From Pseudanabaena sp. Chao 1811 (GTDB lineage: Bacteria; Cyanobacteriota; Cyanobacteriia; Pseudanabaenales; Pseudanabaenaceae), in the NCBI RefSeq assembly GCF_027942295.1, contig NZ_CP101416.1:682001-746000 (forward strand): a stretch of DNA of 64,000 bases, read 5' to 3'. Shown piece after piece: positions 61,454 to 64,000 of the stretch (position 1 is its first letter; every line of letters begins with the position of its first letter). The position numbers and the translations under genes were made by a program. The notes under the pieces were generated by a model. That model was given only the letters and a program-made list of their open reading frames with translations, was not told the DNA's origin and did no database searches.

Positions 61454-64000
61454 ATGAACTCGGAACAACAACAGCAGCGTATCATGGGTTACTTCATTGA
61501 AGAAGCCCGTGAACATCTTCAGACAATTGAGCAAGGGGTATTAAACTTGCAAGATATATTGGATGAACCTGAATCAATTAATGAGCTTTTTCGTGCGGCT
61601 CATTCGATAAAAGGGGGAGCTGCGATGCTTGGCGTGGGCAGTATCCAGCATGTCGCGCACCGATTGGAGGATTTTTTCAAGATCCTTAAAGAGAATCCTC
61701 AAATAAATGTTGATGAACGTTTAAAAAGCTTGCTTTTAGCTGGTTTTGATCCTCTAGCAGAGTTATTGGACGAACTCCAAAATGGGTTTAAGGTATCCGA
61801 TGAGTTAACCATTGAGACAAATAATCGTGTTAAGCCAGTTTTTGCAGAATTAGAATCCTATCTCAATCAATTAGTATCTAATAACGCTCAGGAAACGGCG
61901 CAGGTTTCTAGTCAATCTACAAGTAAGATTGCGGAAAAGACCAAATCCCTTGCTTCTTTGGAGTCAATATTTCAAGAAGAAGTTACGGCTAAAATGCGAG
62001 ATATGTTGCAATTATTTCGTGGTGGAGATTCTCCAGAAAGCCGATCGCAGTTACAGGAGATTTGCAATTACTTTCAAGAGACAGGCAATAACTTTGACTT
62101 AAGAAATTGGACTAATCTCGCTACCCAAGTCAAAAATGCGATCGCCCAGCCTACTAACTCCTATCGAACCCTTGCACCTATTTTAATTAGAGAATTAAAA
62201 GACGCGCAGGATCTAGTTTTGGCAAAGCGTGAAGCTGAAATTTCCATATCCTCTCAAATTCAAAGCCTATTACCCTATCGATTTTCTGATTCAGAAGATG
62301 ATGAGGTTAGCACAATTTTCACCACGGCATCTGGCAATATTCAAGATGATGCATTTATCGAAGATTTCCAAGTTGCAGAAAGTGAAGAATCCCAAGATTT
62401 AAACCTAATTGAGCCAATGGAGCAACAAGCCTCCAGTGCCGATATTGTTGATCTATTTGCCGATTCTGATGACATTGCTAACTACAGCAGTGAAGAAGAA
62501 TTCGATTTATTAGAACTTCCCCAAGAGCAAATCGATCAAATGGATTGGATGGATAGTGAATATGAAATCACTGAAAACCAACATATTGACGGGCCTAAGG
62601 TTGGAGCATCAGAATTAAAATCCCTAGCAGTTCTATTTGAGAATGATGATATTGATTTCGACTCCGCTTGGGAAGATATCAAGTCTAACGAAACTAGTAT
62701 CTCTAATCATGGCTCTGAACAAACCACAAATAATAATCAGGATGAGTTTGCCGATCTACTCGAAAACACTTCAAACAATCTTCAAAGTGATGCTGCCACA
62801 GATCTGGGAATAGAAGAATCTAGCATTGCTCAATTGTTTGGAGATTTTTCTGCCGATGAAAAAACAGACAACTTAAACGCAATCGGCGAATCTTCTCAAG
62901 GTTTATTTCCCGAAGATCAGAACTTGTTCCCAGATGATATTGATATCACTGGTTCCGATTCTCAATTAGAGGCTGAGAATGCTCCAGTAAGTTTGGATGC
63001 ACTAATTGATGACGAATTAGACAAAGAATTAATTGTCGATGATTCCATAGATCAGGGTTTTGATGATTTTGATCTAGGTATTGAGATCATTGATCAAATT
63101 AGTGAGAGTGAGAGTCCCAGTATAAATGTTGATGAAATTGACTTTACTGAAGGTTTCGATCAACTTGCTGATCAGCCAACAGGCGAAGATTTACTCACAT
63201 CTCAGGGAGATTTTGACTCACTCTCTAGTGAAGAATATTTTGCTGAGATAGAAAGACAAGAAAATGAAATATCTAACCCAACCTCTGACGATTTCTATGG
63301 AATCGAAGAACCCAGTGAGCCATTTGCCTTAACTGTTTCTGAAGAAAGCATGGCGTTACTAGAAGATCCCTTTGCGATCAGTGACAATCTTGATATGGAT
63401 TTTCTAGATACACCAGCAAATATTACAGATAGTGACGTTAGCAGTTCTAGTGGAGATATCTTTTCCAAGGATTTTTCTGAAGAAATTGATATAGACAATA
63501 ACTCGCCAATAATATCGAGCAGTGAAGACTTCGATACTAGTGATACATCAGGCTTAAATATATTTGATGAGCTAGGTTTCGATAATGATGAATTTGAGGA
63601 AGAAATTGCCACACCCACAGATCGTAGTAATGATGAGCAAAATTTCTTAGATAATCTAGATAATATTGACGAATTGGCAAATCAACCAATTTCTAGCAAT
63701 AGTGATTCTGACTTAAATGAAGATTTAAGTTTTCCTGCTTCAGACAACTTTGAGGCAAACTTTGACGAGTTTATAGATGCTGATGCAGTCAATGGTAATG
63801 ATGAAGTCGATGGTTTGTTTGCTGATTCTCTAGAAGTTGAAAATGGTGATCATGCGGAAGTGATTACAAATGATTTAACCGATGATTTCTCAGACTTTGA
63901 TGACGATGGCATTGATCCAACAATTAATATTGCTGATGAGTTAGGTGATTTCTTTAGTCATGAAGTAGAATCTGCTGAGACTAAATCTGCTTCTACAGAT
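61454..64000 (+). CDS. CheA-like hybrid histidine kinase, N-terminal part (runs off the window)
   Basis: 849 codons open to the last base. The start ATG at 61454 lies 52 bp after the receptor gene. Residues 1-105 form a histidine phosphotransfer domain with phospho-His50 in FRAAHSIKGGAAMLGVG. A helical segment follows (about 155-270, QEEVTAKMRDMLQLFRGG), then more than 500 residues of very acidic, Ser/Asn-rich low-complexity sequence. The ATPase, CheW-like and receiver domains expected in PilL/PixL-type proteins must lie beyond the window. Confidence 0.9.
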   Translation, partial: MNSEQQQQRIMGYFIEEAREHLQTIEQGVLNLQDILDEPESINELFRAAHSIKGGAAMLGVGSIQHVAHRLEDFFKILKENPQINVDERLKSLLLAGFDPLAELLDELQNGFKVSDELTIETNNRVKPVFAELESYLNQLVSNNAQETAQVSSQSTSKIAEKTKSLASLESIFQEEVTAKMRDMLQLFRGGDSPESRSQLQEICNYFQETGNNFDLRNWTNLATQVKNAIAQPTNSYRTLAPILIRELKDAQDLVLAKREAEISISSQIQSLLPYRFSDSEDDEVSTIFTTASGNIQDDAFIEDFQVAESEESQDLNLIEPMEQQASSADIVDLFADSDDIANYSSEEEFDLLELPQEQIDQMDWMDSEYEITENQHIDGPKVGASELKSLAVLFENDDIDFDSAWEDIKSNETSISNHGSEQTTNNNQDEFADLLENTSNNLQSDAATDLGIEESSIAQLFGDFSADEKTDNLNAIGESSQGLFPEDQNLFPDDIDITGSDSQLEAENAPVSLDALIDDELDKELIVDDSIDQGFDDFDLGIEIIDQISESESPSINVDEIDFTEGFDQLADQPTGEDLLTSQGDFDSLSSEEYFAEIERQENEISNPTSDDFYGIEEPSEPFALTVSEESMALLEDPFAISDNLDMDFLDTPANITDSDVSSSSGDIFSKDFSEEIDIDNNSPIISSSEDFDTSDTSGLNIFDELGFDNDEFEEEIATPTDRSNDEQNFLDNLDNIDELANQPISSNSDSDLNEDLSFPASDNFEANFDEFIDADAVNGNDEVDGLFADSLEVENGDHAEVITNDLTDDFSDFDDDGIDPTINIADELGDFFSHEVESAETKSASTD

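Noticed and set aside
1-64000. tRNA and rRNA genes and CRISPR arrays.
   Set aside because: No cloverleaf with the usual T-loop sequence, no rRNA block and no regularly spaced repeat of 25-40 bp was seen; a tRNA could still be missed by eye.

Overview
The window is chromosomal DNA from a cyanobacterium. Evidence: the HIP1 octamer GCGATCGC recurs throughout, and there are clade-typical genes: the carotenoid hydratase CruF, a DUF1818 protein, cyanobacterial-type RpoZ, a high-light-inducible protein with an RpaB-type HLR1 box, a Ser/Thr kinase fused to GUN4, a cyanobacterial PEP-CTERM protein, an NblA-like protein and a Pil/Tax-type chemotaxis operon. Low-to-moderate GC and many mobile repeats suggest a Pseudanabaena-like genus, but this is inference.

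Layout. 1-6100: Uma2 nucleases, one cut in two by an IS630 element, then a 1215-residue NB-ARC/WD40 protein. 6141-12900: an accessory run of cytoplasmic-looking lytic enzymes (M15-like peptidase, GH19, BNR protein, amidase, lipase-like hydrolase). The first two share an N-terminal module of about 75 residues, and the amidase is split by an ISAs1 element. 13380-20000: an IS982-derived MITE, then housekeeping genes (rpoZ, response regulator, cruF, MutT, cysteine synthase, Usp, thioredoxin-like ferredoxin). 19800-31250: exopolysaccharide genes (sugar transferase, Wzc-like BY-kinase, two glycosyltransferases), a second NB-ARC/WD40 paralog and a PEP-CTERM protein. 31750-39950: ferredoxin, rimP-nusA-ylxR (no infB follows), galE, PCD, kinase-GUN4, Hlip, a Zur-box ABC ATPase and a pentapeptide protein. 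40200-49980: IS982, SdhA-like flavoprotein, aminotransferase, lgt, DUF2232, LuxR-type regulator, HAD hydrolase, a membrane-anchored Holliday-type nuclease, NblA-like and SpoIID proteins. 50357-53536: RNase P RNA and a 7TM-HD phosphohydrolase. 53590-54000: a dense hairpin cluster. 54350-end: a Cys-rich protein, a second IS630 copy, YifB/ComM, and a CheY-CheW-MCP-CheA operon whose CheA runs off the window.

The most striking global signal is a set of long, near-perfect hairpins (stems about 12-35 bp) almost always closed by exactly three loop bases inside a GC-NNN-GC apex. They sit at gene ends, inside MITE-like elements with their own inverted ends, in one tight cluster, and inside the RNase P RNA. 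Both interrupted genes can be rebuilt in frame from their target duplications, which fixes the IS boundaries to the base. The best candidate for an undescribed system is the lytic cassette at 6281-12900, with its shared N-terminal module and a divergent promoter carrying three phased direct repeats next to an NB-ARC/WD40 sensor-like gene.
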